The notes below the pieces were generated by a model, which had not been told where the DNA came from, did not search any database, and was given only the letters and a program-made list of their open reading frames with translations. A stretch of 8,646 bases of DNA from contig JBEGQX010000253.1 of NCBI GenBank assembly GCA_041180805.1, positions 1 through 8,646 of the forward strand. The letters are read 5' to 3'. Below, one piece after another: positions 1 to 7,827 of the stretch (position 1 is the first letter of the stretch; the number at the start of each line of letters is the position of its first letter). The DNA is from JBEGQX01 sp041180805 (GTDB lineage: Bacteria; Planctomycetota; Planctomycetia; Gemmatales; Gemmataceae). The translations under genes were made by a program, and so were the position numbers.

Positions 1-228
1 CTTCGCAATCTCGGTTTCTCCAAATTTAAGGGGAATTCTACATGTGTTACAGTTGGTGATGAACCTTTTTACATGTTGTTCAACACAAGCAGGGGTGTGG
101 CGAAATGTCCTAAGCATATCAGTGACAGTCACACCCATGACAAAGCCTGCATCATGAACGGTCACACCAAGGCTTTCCTGTGGAATGAATAAACCGTTCG
201 ACCAGGCTTCGTAAGAACGCTGACTCAA
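1..228 (-). CDS. Class IV (PLP) aminotransferase, N-terminal part
   Basis: This is a partial gene: 76 codons are visible and it continues beyond the left edge. The reading frame has no ATG, GTG or TTG between its entry into waaA and the TTG at 228, so I chose that TTG. It is preceded by AAGG eight bases upstream. The protein shows the N-terminal pattern of fold-type IV PLP enzymes: W-x-NG-x-F at residues 9-14, then V-x-x-DAGF at 24-29, a G-x-x-V-x-D-x-LR stretch at 32-40, and H-x-x-R at 52-55. The last of these aligns with the H-x-x-R whose Arg binds the PLP phosphate in IlvE. Family members include branched-chain aminotransferase, D-alanine aminotransferase and aminodeoxychorismate lyase (PabC). 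The catalytic lysine and the specificity loops are off the window, so I cannot choose among them. It lies 14 bp after the waaA stop, so it is probably co-transcribed with waaA. Fold assignment is firm; substrate is unknown. Confidence 0.85.
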   Translation of the reverse strand, partial: MSQRSYEAWSNGLFIPQESLGVTVHDAGFVMGVTVTDMLRTFRHTPACVEQHVKRFITNCNTCRIPLKFGETEIAK

Positions 229-242
229 ATGATTTGCCTTTT

Positions 243-1553
243 CTAAGCTGCCTTGGACCTGAATTGGTCGTTCAGGAACAAGGCAAGGATATCCAAAGTC
301 TTGGAAGTTGCTCCCTGTTGGCTTTCCACGTAGGCTTTTGCGCTTTCTCCCATACGGTTCCTTAGGGAAATATCTGACGCAAATTTTGCAACTAACGGCG
401 TTATTTCTTGCGGGGATGAAATCATGACTGCACCCCCAGCTTCCACTAATTCTCTGGCTATGTCTTTGAAATTCCATATGTAGGGGCCAAAGAATACCGG
501 GGCTCCATATGCGGAGGGCTCAATCATATTTTGACCGCCTCGTTGTCCATCAAGGCTACCACCTACAAATCCAAAGTCAGCCAAACCCCAAACATGACGA
601 AGTTCGCCCAAACTGTCCAAAAGGATCACATCCGGACAAAGATCTAGAGAATCCTTAATCTGGGTTCTCCTGACAAAAGATAACCCGGATTGTTCCAAAA
701 GCCCGGCTGCGGCATCAAAAAGTGATGGCTGTCTGGGCGCCAGCAACAGCTTGAGGTTTTTATGGTTTTGCTTGACCTCTTGGAAAGATTGCAAAAGGTA
801 GCTCTCCTCGGGGGCCTGAGTGCTGCCAGCAACCCAAACGACGTCATTTTCTTTCAGTCCAAAAAGTTTTCCAAATGCTTGCACCTTGGAATCGACCTTT
901 GAATTGCAGACCCCGTCAAACTTTACCGAACCTGTAACAAAAACCCTGTCTTGTTGGATGCCTATTTTTTCCAAAAAGGCTCCCATGGATGGAGATTGAA
1001 CTCCAAATGCGGAAATCTTTCCGAACAGCCATCTTGCAAGCAGGGAAAAGCGTTTGTATCTGGCCTGTGTTTTAGGACTCATTCTTGCATTCACAATAAT
1101 TACCGGAACCCTGACATTTTGGGTGATTGTAAGGAAGTTAGGCCAGAGTTCACTTTCTGCAAGAACCATTAGATCTGGCTTAATGGCCGCCAGAGATCTT
1201 TTTACTGCCCATGAAAAATCGAGGGGGAATGGAATCACATTTAATTCTGGAAAAGCTTTATTTGCCTCTGCCAAACCGCCTTCAGTGGAAGCAGATACCA
1301 CGACTTGTGCTGTTGGAAACTTACTTTTTAATGCTGAAACCACCTGCCGTAAAAGGTGGATTTCCCCAACACTTACACCATGTAGCCATACGGTTTTGGC
1401 CTGATGATTAAGTTCAAAATTAAGTGGCCCAACCCCGCAGAACCTCTGGCGTAACAACTTAAAAGATTTGCCTCTCTTTCTGTAGTGAATGTACAGGAAG
1501 GGAGAAGCGATGATGCCGGTCAGCAAATACAGAAAATTTAGAATCCAAGTCAT
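243..1553 (-). CDS. waaA: 3-deoxy-D-manno-octulosonic acid (Kdo) transferase, GT30
   Basis: The product (436 aa from the preferred start) transfers Kdo from CMP-Kdo onto the lipid A precursor at the cytoplasmic face of the inner membrane. Residues 1-23 form a hydrophobic anchor followed by a basic stretch (YRKRG), as usual for WaaA. The N-terminal Rossmann half has HGVSVGE at 58-64, whose Glu64 matches the catalytic base of the family, and AESELWPN at 132-139. The C-terminal half has GSVKFD (208-213), GST-x4-EE (243-250), PRQP in place of the common PRHP (273-276), and the CMP-Kdo-binding stretch GGSL...GGQNMIEPSAYG (from 331). Two ATGs are possible. The one at 1568 has no Shine-Dalgarno, while the one at 1553 has GGGAAGG six bases upstream, so I prefer 1553. 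It follows secA by 22 bp. Whether it adds one or more Kdo residues cannot be read from the sequence. Confidence 0.95.
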   Translation of the reverse strand: MTWILNFLYLLTGIIASPFLYIHYRKRGKSFKLLRQRFCGVGPLNFELNHQAKTVWLHGVSVGEIHLLRQVVSALKSKFPTAQVVVSASTEGGLAEANKAFPELNVIPFPLDFSWAVKRSLAAIKPDLMVLAESELWPNFLTITQNVRVPVIIVNARMSPKTQARYKRFSLLARWLFGKISAFGVQSPSMGAFLEKIGIQQDRVFVTGSVKFDGVCNSKVDSKVQAFGKLFGLKENDVVWVAGSTQAPEESYLLQSFQEVKQNHKNLKLLLAPRQPSLFDAAAGLLEQSGLSFVRRTQIKDSLDLCPDVILLDSLGELRHVWGLADFGFVGGSLDGQRGGQNMIEPSAYGAPVFFGPYIWNFKDIARELVEAGGAVMISSPQEITPLVAKFASDISLRNRMGESAKAYVESQQGATSKTLDILALFLNDQFRSKAA

Positions 1554-1568
1554 GGGAATCCTTCCCAT
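1552..1568 (-). promoter_or_regulatory. Hairpin covering the waaA ribosome-binding site and start
   Basis: On the minus strand ATGGGAA (1568-1562) and TTCCCAT (1558-1552) are perfect 7-base complements around a 3-base GGA loop, with a possible U-G pair extending the stem (1569/1551). The structure holds the waaA Shine-Dalgarno (GGGAAGG, 1566-1560) and two bases of its start codon. It begins 7 bases after the secA stop, so a ribosome finishing secA would be expected to melt it. The inverted repeat is seen directly; the coupling role is inferred. Confidence 0.55.
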
Positions 1569-1575
1569 ACAATGC

Positions 1576-4500
1576 TTAAACCGCCGAAGATTTCATGCAG
1601 CAATTCTTGTATTTCTTGCCACTTCCACATGGGCAGGGATCATTTCTTCCAACACGTTCCCCACGGTTGCGAATGGTCTCCACTTTGACTTCCTGGCCGG
1701 ATTGGTTCGTGCTTACCTGCTGTTCTGCCGGGGCTTCCAATCTTGGGGCGGATTCGTGAATGGCTGATCCGATTACCCACACAGTGTCTTGAACTTCCTC
1801 TGCTTCCTCCATGCGGAATACAATTTCGGTAACCCTCTCCTCGACTCCTTCCCACATGGATTCGAATTCCTTCATACCTTCGCGTTTGTAAACTGTTTTG
1901 GGATCTTCCTGCGCGTATCCCCGGAGGCCTACAGTGGATCTCAGATGATCCATGGTGTAGAGGTGGTTCTTCCAGGCAGAATCAAGCTGGGCAAGTAATA
2001 GGCCGCGTTCCATGGTTCGCATTTCTGGCCTGTAACGATCATCAAAAGCATTCCAAAGCACCTGTCTGGCCTGTTCCTTGGTTGCCCCCACCAGCAATTC
2101 CTGCCGAATCTTAAGACCTAATTCCTGAAGGCATGCTTCAGCCATTTCCCGGGCATCTTCAAGTTCCGCGGTTTGCGTGCCGTTAAACGCCTGTTCAATT
2201 ATTTCGTCCGCCTTGTTTTGTCTTGCCTGTGGCATTGCCTTGGCGCTGATGGACAAAAGAAGTTCTTGCAGAGCCTGCCTGGAGGCGGTTCTAAAGGTTT
2301 CTTCGGGCAAATGATCCTCAAACTGGGGGAATCGAATCTGGGCCCAGCCGAATAAACCTTCGCGGTTGTAACGGGGACCGCCAGGTTGAGAGCGATTGTT
2401 GTCGCTCATGAAACGCGCCATGCCTGCCGCCACGGGGAAGCTGATTTCTTTCTGATGGTATAGTTCTTCCACCAGTGCCAGCAGGTGTTCGGCCACTTCC
2501 TCGGCAGGTTTGTTGTGGATTTTTTCCTCAGGTACCTCAATCTGGAACTTCAGCCTCATCCAGTCGATTAAAGCCAATGTACCCCAGTTGGGGTTTAGCA
2601 GTGGCGCCCCATCGGAAAGGTCGGTTTTATCCACAGATTCTTCGGCGGCTTTGGCAAGGTATTCCACCATGTCATCCTTGCCGATTCGTTTTAGCTCGCT
2701 TTCAGACTTGTTAAGGCCCCAACGCTTGTTGACCTGATTGGTGAAAGCCTGCCAGTTCCATTCGGATTCATCTTCAGACCCGAGGTTTTCTTCAACAAAA
2801 TCCTGAAGTTGGGTGAAGATAATGCCAGCGGCCTTGTTCTTGGCGAATTGATCAGCTTCTTCAAAGCTGGATCTTTCAAAGTCGGAACTTTGGAACTCCA
2901 GGCCAAGTTTGTTAGATGAAAATTGTGCGAAGCTGGCCGAGCCATACTTTCGGTCCAAAAATCGTTCGCAGGAGCTATCTATTTGATGCTGAAGCATATC
3001 CAGAACGCGTAATTTGCAGTTGGTATCGTTCAGGATTTCCTGACGATAACCATAGACCCGCTTCCGTTGAGTATCCATGACCTCGTCGTATTCCAGAAGA
3101 TGCTTTCTGCTTTCGAAATGTCGTTCCTCAACTTTTTTCTGCGCTTTTTCAATCTGGCGGGTGACCATTCTACTTTCGATGGCCTGGCCTTCCTCCATGC
3201 CAAGGCGGGTTAGCACTCCTGCAACCCATTCCCCCATGAAGATACGCATCAGGTCGTCTTGCAATGAAAGGTAAAACCTGCTGGAACCAGGGTCTCCCTG
3301 ACGCCCAGCGCGACCACGAAGCTGATTATCAATTCTTCGTGAATCATGCCTTTCGGTGCCAATGATGTGCAAGCCACCCATACTTTGGACTTTCTTGCCC
3401 TCTTCCTTCATTTTTTCTTTGGACTCAATCTCGTCGACTAGGTTTTTCCATTCATCCTCTGGTACATCAAGGCGGGACGAATACTTGTTTTTTAGCTTTG
3501 CCCAAGCCATGGTTTCCGGGTTCCCGCCCAGAATAATATCAGTACCACGGCCGGCCATGTTGGTGGCAATCGTAACGGCCCCAATTCGGCCTGCCTGTGC
3601 GACGATTTCAGATTCTCTGGCGGCGTGCTCGGGAAGGGCGTTCAGAAGCTCATGGTTTATGCCACGCCTGCGCAACATCTCGCTTAGCCGGATCGATTTA
3701 TCAACGTCAGTTGTGCCAATAAGAATTGGTCTGCCAGACTTGTGGACATCCAGAAGTTCTTCCTCAACCGCCTTCCACTTTTCTTTTTCGCTGCGGAATA
3801 CAACATCCGGGTGATTGATTCTTGAAAGGGGGCGGTTGGTGGGGATTGCTATCACTTCAAGGTGGTAAATCTTCCAGAACTCATCCGCCTCGGTCATTGC
3901 CGTTCCGGTCATACCGCAGATTTTCTTGTAAAGCTTGAAGAAATTCTGAAGGGTGATGGTTGCAAGGGTCTGGGTTTCTTCCTTGATCTTGACTCCATCA
4001 CGCGAATGCTTCGCCTCGACCGCCTGATGCAAACCATCCGACCATTGCCTGCCAACCATGAGACGACCAGTGAATTCATCAATGATGATCACGCTCATCT
4101 CGTTTGTCTCGGGGTGGCGCATGACAGCGTATTGCTTGTCCTTTTTGTAAAGGTGGTGCGCTTTCAGGCTGTTATCGATGAGATGAGGCCACTCCATGTT
4201 GCCTGCGGTGTAAAAACTTTCCACCTCGGCAAGTTCTTCCGCCTTGCGGATGCCCGCATCGGTCAGATGGCAGGTATGTTCCTTTTCCTTTACTTCGAAA
4301 TAGGGGCCGTTGAAATGGGAATGCTCGCCAGTCTGGCTGCTTTCCTGTTTTTGCAGTTCGGCAAGCTTTACCGCAATTTCGTTGGCCTTTGCATAGCGTT
4401 TCAAATCGGTGAACGCCTGGCCGGAGATGATCAGCGGCGTTCGCGCTTCGTCGATAAGAATATTGTCCACTTCATCAATAATGCTGAAATGCAAACCACG

Positions 4501-5235
4501 CTGGCACTGCTGACCTTGGGTTTCATAATGCGGGTCGCCCCAACGGGCAGGCTTCATGTTGTCACGCAGGTAATCGAACCCAAACTCGCTGTTGGTGCCA
4601 TAGGTGATATCGCATTCATAGGCTTTTCTGCGAAGTTCCGGATCCATGTCGCTTTGTATATATCCAGCGGACAGACCAAGAGCGCGATATATCGGAAGCA
4701 TCCACTCGCAGTCGCGTCGGGCGAGATAATCGTTTACCGTAATTACATGAACGCCTTTTCCCTCCAAGGCGTTAAGAACGGCGGGCAAAGTTGCCACTAG
4801 AGTCTTTCCTTCACCGGTAACCATTTCCGCAATGTTTCCACGGTGAAGAACAATTCCACCCAGCATTTGTACATCAAAATGCCGCATGTTTTTGGTGCGC
4901 CTGCCCGCTTCGCGTGTGGCAGCAAATGCAATAGGCAGAAGGCTTTCTAATGGTTCACCTTCTGCAAGGCGAGCCCGAAGCCTGGTGGATGTCTGGCTTA
5001 ATTCCTCATCGGAAAGTGCCCGCATTTCAGGTTCAAATTCATTGATTTGCGCAAGTAGCGAACCGGGAATAACCTTTGGAACACTATCCGTCTTGTTGCC
5101 ACGGACAAAACCGAGATTTCTTACATAGCGTTCGTTGCTGGAGCCAAAAAGGCTTAACAATAACTTTCCAAATTGCTCTGGAATAGCCGCAAAGAATTCT
5201 ATGATTTGATCCAATAAACTTGTTTTCGCAGGCAT
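1576..5235 (-). CDS. secA: Preprotein translocase ATPase SecA, long form with SEC-C tail
   Basis: SecA is the peripheral ATPase that pushes unfolded preproteins through SecYEG. The 1219-aa product has all the motor signatures: Walker A GEGKT (141-145), DEVD Walker B (254-257), LATITLQNFF (424-433), GMTGTA (441-446), TNMAGRGTDI-x-LGG (558-571), and QLRGRAGRQGDPGSSRF (638-654). It continues through LLEYDEV (713-719) and W-x-x-HL-x-x-MD-x-LR (1088-1099). The C-terminus is a SEC-C zinc motif with Cys1201, Cys1203, Cys1212 and Cys1213. It is about 320 residues longer than E. coli SecA. Most of the excess lies between LLEYDEV and the W-x-x-HL motif (about 370 residues), with a smaller insertion before the DEVD box (about 230-248). 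I chose the ATG at 5235 because AGGAG sits seven bases upstream; a TTG at 5268 would add 11 residues without support. It is first in the secA-waaA-aminotransferase cluster. No catalytic residue is missing. Confidence 0.98.
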   Translation of the reverse strand: MPAKTSLLDQIIEFFAAIPEQFGKLLLSLFGSSNERYVRNLGFVRGNKTDSVPKVIPGSLLAQINEFEPEMRALSDEELSQTSTRLRARLAEGEPLESLLPIAFAATREAGRRTKNMRHFDVQMLGGIVLHRGNIAEMVTGEGKTLVATLPAVLNALEGKGVHVITVNDYLARRDCEWMLPIYRALGLSAGYIQSDMDPELRRKAYECDITYGTNSEFGFDYLRDNMKPARWGDPHYETQGQQCQRGLHFSIIDEVDNILIDEARTPLIISGQAFTDLKRYAKANEIAVKLAELQKQESSQTGEHSHFNGPYFEVKEKEHTCHLTDAGIRKAEELAEVESFYTAGNMEWPHLIDNSLKAHHLYKKDKQYAVMRHPETNEMSVIIIDEFTGRLMVGRQWSDGLHQAVEAKHSRDGVKIKEETQTLATITLQNFFKLYKKICGMTGTAMTEADEFWKIYHLEVIAIPTNRPLSRINHPDVVFRSEKEKWKAVEEELLDVHKSGRPILIGTTDVDKSIRLSEMLRRRGINHELLNALPEHAARESEIVAQAGRIGAVTIATNMAGRGTDIILGGNPETMAWAKLKNKYSSRLDVPEDEWKNLVDEIESKEKMKEEGKKVQSMGGLHIIGTERHDSRRIDNQLRGRAGRQGDPGSSRFYLSLQDDLMRIFMGEWVAGVLTRLGMEEGQAIESRMVTRQIEKAQKKVEERHFESRKHLLEYDEVMDTQRKRVYGYRQEILNDTNCKLRVLDMLQHQIDSSCERFLDRKYGSASFAQFSSNKLGLEFQSSDFERSSFEEADQFAKNKAAGIIFTQLQDFVEENLGSEDESEWNWQAFTNQVNKRWGLNKSESELKRIGKDDMVEYLAKAAEESVDKTDLSDGAPLLNPNWGTLALIDWMRLKFQIEVPEEKIHNKPAEEVAEHLLALVEELYHQKEISFPVAAGMARFMSDNNRSQPGGPRYNREGLFGWAQIRFPQFEDHLPEETFRTASRQALQELLLSISAKAMPQARQNKADEIIEQAFNGTQTAELEDAREMAEACLQELGLKIRQELLVGATKEQARQVLWNAFDDRYRPEMRTMERGLLLAQLDSAWKNHLYTMDHLRSTVGLRGYAQEDPKTVYKREGMKEFESMWEGVEERVTEIVFRMEEAEEVQDTVWVIGSAIHESAPRLEAPAEQQVSTNQSGQEVKVETIRNRGERVGRNDPCPCGSGKKYKNCCMKSSAV

Positions 5236-5247
5236 TACGCCTCTCCT
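5236..5247 (-). promoter_or_regulatory. secA Shine-Dalgarno site
   Basis: AGGAG lies at 5247-5243, followed by a 7-base spacer (AGGCGTA) to the ATG at 5235. This is the best ribosome-binding site in the window. It decides the secA start against the in-frame TTG at 5268, because the site would otherwise lie inside the coding region. Confidence 0.8.
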
Positions 5248-5274
5248 GAATACTAACCAAGCTCCCAAGACGGA

Positions 5275-5300
5275 CTAGGGAATTATAGGCAAGTCTAGGG
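5275..5300 (-). repeat. CCCTAG direct repeat, 20-bp period, around the -10 box
   Basis: Two copies of CCCTAG (minus strand 5300-5295 and 5280-5275) start exactly 20 bp apart and bracket the TATAAT. Two helical turns would place both copies on the same DNA face, as in some operators. Six-base repeats also occur by chance, so a regulatory role is only a possibility. Confidence 0.25.
5282..5287 (-). promoter_or_regulatory. Candidate -10 box of a secA promoter
   Basis: An exact TATAAT lies 46 bp upstream of the secA ATG on the minus strand, which would give a leader of about 40 nt. No good -35 box sits at 16-18 bp. A TTGACC (5321-5316) lies 28 bp upstream, too far for a standard sigma-70 promoter. 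CCCTAG occurs on both sides of the box (5300-5295 and 5280-5275). The exact match and position are suggestive, but the promoter is unproven. Confidence 0.35.
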
Positions 5301-5336
5301 GGGACATATACTTCCGGTCAATACAGAGAGTGGAAC

Positions 5337-7754
5337 TTATTCGGATATTTGACTTAGAAGCGGTTCCTGGGTTTTTCGTCGAACCCAGCCAATGGTCACG
5401 GATCCTGGAAGTGAATTTGGTTTGAATTCCAGATTTACAGGCAATTCTTCCATGAGTTCCTTGGCGAATCTGCCAGTCTTTACCAAGACCAGAGATTCCG
5501 AATTCAAATTCAGAAAATCGTACATTTCCTGCTTTTGGGCTGTATGAAAGGACAAGACTTTAGAATTAGGAAGATAAAAAGGCACGCTGTCCCAAGCATG
5601 AGGGTAGCAAACGACAATTTCAGGCATTTTCTTTTCAGCCTTCAGATATTCCCTCAAATGGCCTCTTATGGAAAAGGAATTGTTATAAGAAGGAAGGATT
5701 TCCCTAATTCCACCCCACATCATGAAAAACAGGATGAATGCTCCCAATGCCAATGATGCCTTCTTGGAAGGGTCACTTGCCTTGAGAATAATCCAGCAAC
5801 CTAAAGCGGTTGACATAATCATGACAGAAGGAATGGCTACGGCCGGTTTCATCATTCCTCTTGCAAAAGCAATACTGGCAAGAATCAGTCCGATGCTGAA
5901 CATAAGGCCGATCCCGTCAAATATTCGTTTATGTGAACTTTTAAACAAGGTTGTTAGGGGGGTAGTCTTGGAAATTGGTTGGATACTGGACCATATCCAG
6001 CACCCTAAACCTAAAGCTAACGGCGGAAGCACCGGCAAAAGATAAATAGGGCGTTTACTAATTCCTATGGAAAAGAATATTAGGCTTATGGTTGCGGCGA
6101 GCATGGTAAACCCGCCCAGAACCCCGGTTTTTTGTTTGGATGCCGGTCGCATGCCAGTGATTATTAATGCTGGAATTACCAGGCCCCAAGGTAAAGTACC
6201 CACGAAAAGCTGTGGCAGGTAAAACCAGAATGGTTGCTCATGGTCGATGGGGGCGACAAATCGTTGAAGATTTTGGCCCCAGAAGAAATGGTTTAGGAAA
6301 TCTGGTTGCTCCTGCATTATCAAAACAAACCACGGCATAAAAATACTCACCGCAGTTGTAAGCGTCACGAACCAAGCAGTAATGGTTGGCTTTTTAATTC
6401 TTGGTTCCAGCAGGCACCATGTGCAAAGAGGTAAATAAATAATTACCAGGCTGACAGGTCCTTTGGTCAAAAGCCCCAAGCCTGCAAAAAAACCTGACAT
6501 TAGCCAATAACCAGGCCGAAATCTGCTTCCCTGGCAGGCAAGATACCCACAACACAGGCCCCATGTTACCCAAAGGGTAAGCAAGCTGTCTGGGGCTACC
6601 ATTCTTCCCATGTAAACAAACCGGTTGCACAAGCATAACACCAAGCCGCCAATCAAACCCTGCCATGCAGAATTACAAGCCCAGCCCCAATAGGCCAATG
6701 CCAGGACACATCCTAGCCCGCATGCCAGTGGTATCAGTCGCGCGCTTTCATCCTTAATCCCTGCGATTTGATAGGCAAACATGACTGCCCAATAGCTCAG
6801 GGGCGGTTTGTCAAGGTAGGGCTTTCCATGCAGGAGGGGTACGACCCATTCTTCAGCAAGAAGCATTTCTCGGGGGACTTCCGCATACCGTGCTTCCTGA
6901 GGTTCCAGAAGTGGCGTGCGCATTCTGGTGCCAAACAAGACCGCAGTAAAAATCATCAGCAATGCCAGTGTTGCAAAGTAGCTTACCCGATGGTAAGAGC
7001 CATTTTTCTCTTTGGCTTCGCATGTGGATTCTGCTCTGAAAAAATGCTGGCTCCACCAGTATGGAATTAGTGAGCGCAGGGTTTTGGGGACTTCCATAAA
7101 CCCGACTTTGCTTTCCCCTGCGTTTCTCTTCCTGTGGCGAACAGGAACTTCCTCAATGGTTAAATTGTTTCTGGCGGCGCGGTGGAACATCTCGGTATTT
7201 ACAAAGAAATTCGAGCTTTCAGGAAGAATTCCTAAAAGCTTTTCCCTGTTAAATACCTTTAAAGCACAATCACAATCCCTGACCTGTGTTTGCATCAGGG
7301 AATGGACCAAATGGTTGTAACCCCTGGATAGGAAAATTCTTAACTTGGGATCCTGCCTATCGAAGCGATAGCCTGCCGCTATATCAGCCCTCTGGCTCGC
7401 ATGAATAAGCGGAATCAGATCCTCCAGAAAAAATTGATTATCCGCATCGGTAAAGGCAACTTTTTCAAATCTTGCTGCCTCGAAACCTGTTCGTAAAGCC
7501 TTCCCGTATCCACAATTTTTGGGAAGTTTGATTACCCTGGTATGGGAAAATTTCTGGGCGGTCTTTGATGCTACTTGAAAAGTGGAATCGGTACTTCCAT
7601 CGTCAACTATGAGGATTTCGAAGTCCAATAGCCCGATTTTTTCCAAGGCAGATTCGGATTCTTCAATGACTTCCGCTATTCCGGCGGATTCCTGAAAAGC
7701 AGGAATTACCAAAGTTAAACGGGTCTTCCCAAGAACGGTTTCATGCACTTCCAT
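5337..7754 (-). CDS. Fused GT2 polyprenyl-phosphate sugar synthase and ArnT-like (GT39/GT83) membrane glycosyltransferase
   Basis: The 805-aa product joins two enzymes. Residues 10-238 are a GT-A family 2 domain of the DPM1/ArnC type: VIPAFQE (16-22), VDDGSTD (50-56), the DAD metal site in TDADNQF (103-105), RDCDCALKVFNRE (159-171), and an R-K-R-x-AGESKVGF stretch (208-219). Residues 258-690 hold about thirteen hydrophobic segments with ArnT hallmarks: EARYAEVPREML (287-298) in the first periplasmic loop, PYLDKPPLSYW (312-322), LTKGP (429-433), and KRPIYLLPVLPPLAL (567-581). A soluble tail of about 115 residues follows. By family knowledge, GT2 members load a sugar onto undecaprenyl phosphate in the cytoplasm, and ArnT-type enzymes use that donor on the periplasmic face. 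The fusion would put both steps in one protein. Sugar and acceptor are unknown; lipid A, another glycan or protein are all possible. The start at 7754 has only weak GGGG/AGG signals upstream. Confidence 0.9.
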   Translation of the reverse strand: MEVHETVLGKTRLTLVIPAFQESAGIAEVIEESESALEKIGLLDFEILIVDDGSTDSTFQVASKTAQKFSHTRVIKLPKNCGYGKALRTGFEAARFEKVAFTDADNQFFLEDLIPLIHASQRADIAAGYRFDRQDPKLRIFLSRGYNHLVHSLMQTQVRDCDCALKVFNREKLLGILPESSNFFVNTEMFHRAARNNLTIEEVPVRHRKRNAGESKVGFMEVPKTLRSLIPYWWSQHFFRAESTCEAKEKNGSYHRVSYFATLALLMIFTAVLFGTRMRTPLLEPQEARYAEVPREMLLAEEWVVPLLHGKPYLDKPPLSYWAVMFAYQIAGIKDESARLIPLACGLGCVLALAYWGWACNSAWQGLIGGLVLCLCNRFVYMGRMVAPDSLLTLWVTWGLCCGYLACQGSRFRPGYWLMSGFFAGLGLLTKGPVSLVIIYLPLCTWCLLEPRIKKPTITAWFVTLTTAVSIFMPWFVLIMQEQPDFLNHFFWGQNLQRFVAPIDHEQPFWFYLPQLFVGTLPWGLVIPALIITGMRPASKQKTGVLGGFTMLAATISLIFFSIGISKRPIYLLPVLPPLALGLGCWIWSSIQPISKTTPLTTLFKSSHKRIFDGIGLMFSIGLILASIAFARGMMKPAVAIPSVMIMSTALGCWIILKASDPSKKASLALGAFILFFMMWGGIREILPSYNNSFSIRGHLREYLKAEKKMPEIVVCYPHAWDSVPFYLPNSKVLSFHTAQKQEMYDFLNLNSESLVLVKTGRFAKELMEELPVNLEFKPNSLPGSVTIGWVRRKTQEPLLSQISE

Positions 7755-7827
7755 GTGCCTGACCCCAATCAGTTATGCCACAAAATATTAAAAAGGCAGT
7801 TTCGCTTAACCTGATGAAATATGTCAA

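Larger units (their letters stand above)
5236..5336. other. Intergenic spacer between the glycosyltransferase and secA
   Basis: This 101-bp spacer follows the TAA stop of the glycosyltransferase. I see no hairpin followed by a T-run, so read-through into secA is possible. It holds the TATAAT box, the CCCTAG repeat, a run of six C on the minus strand, and the secA Shine-Dalgarno. No gene fits in it. Confidence 0.6.

Noticed and set aside
1554..1568. ATG at 1568 as the waaA start
   Set aside because: No Shine-Dalgarno precedes it, and this codon run itself contains the GGGAAGG serving the ATG at 1553. It remains a possible secondary start.
3862..4800. A 312-codon open frame on the plus strand, antisense to secA
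   Set aside because: It lies fully opposite highly conserved SecA motor sequence, has no recognisable domain, and is explained by the codon composition of secA.
5236..5268. TTG start at 5268 adding 11 residues to SecA
   Set aside because: The strong AGGAG at 5247-5243 points to the ATG at 5235, and the extra residues do not look like a SecA N-terminus.
5722..6045. Plus-strand open frame opposite the glycosyltransferase
   Set aside because: It is antisense to a clear transmembrane coding region, has no ribosome-binding site or domain, and is a shadow frame.
7776..7791. CACAAAATATTA as a possible NrdR box, prompted by the ATP-cone gene
   Set aside because: Only one half resembles the NrdR consensus and there is no second tandem box, so it is best read as AT-rich sequence.
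7822..7827. Perfect TTGACA on the minus strand upstream of the glycosyltransferase as a -35 box
   Set aside because: No -10-like hexamer sits 15-19 bp downstream; the nearest, TAATAT (7790-7785), is 31 bp away.
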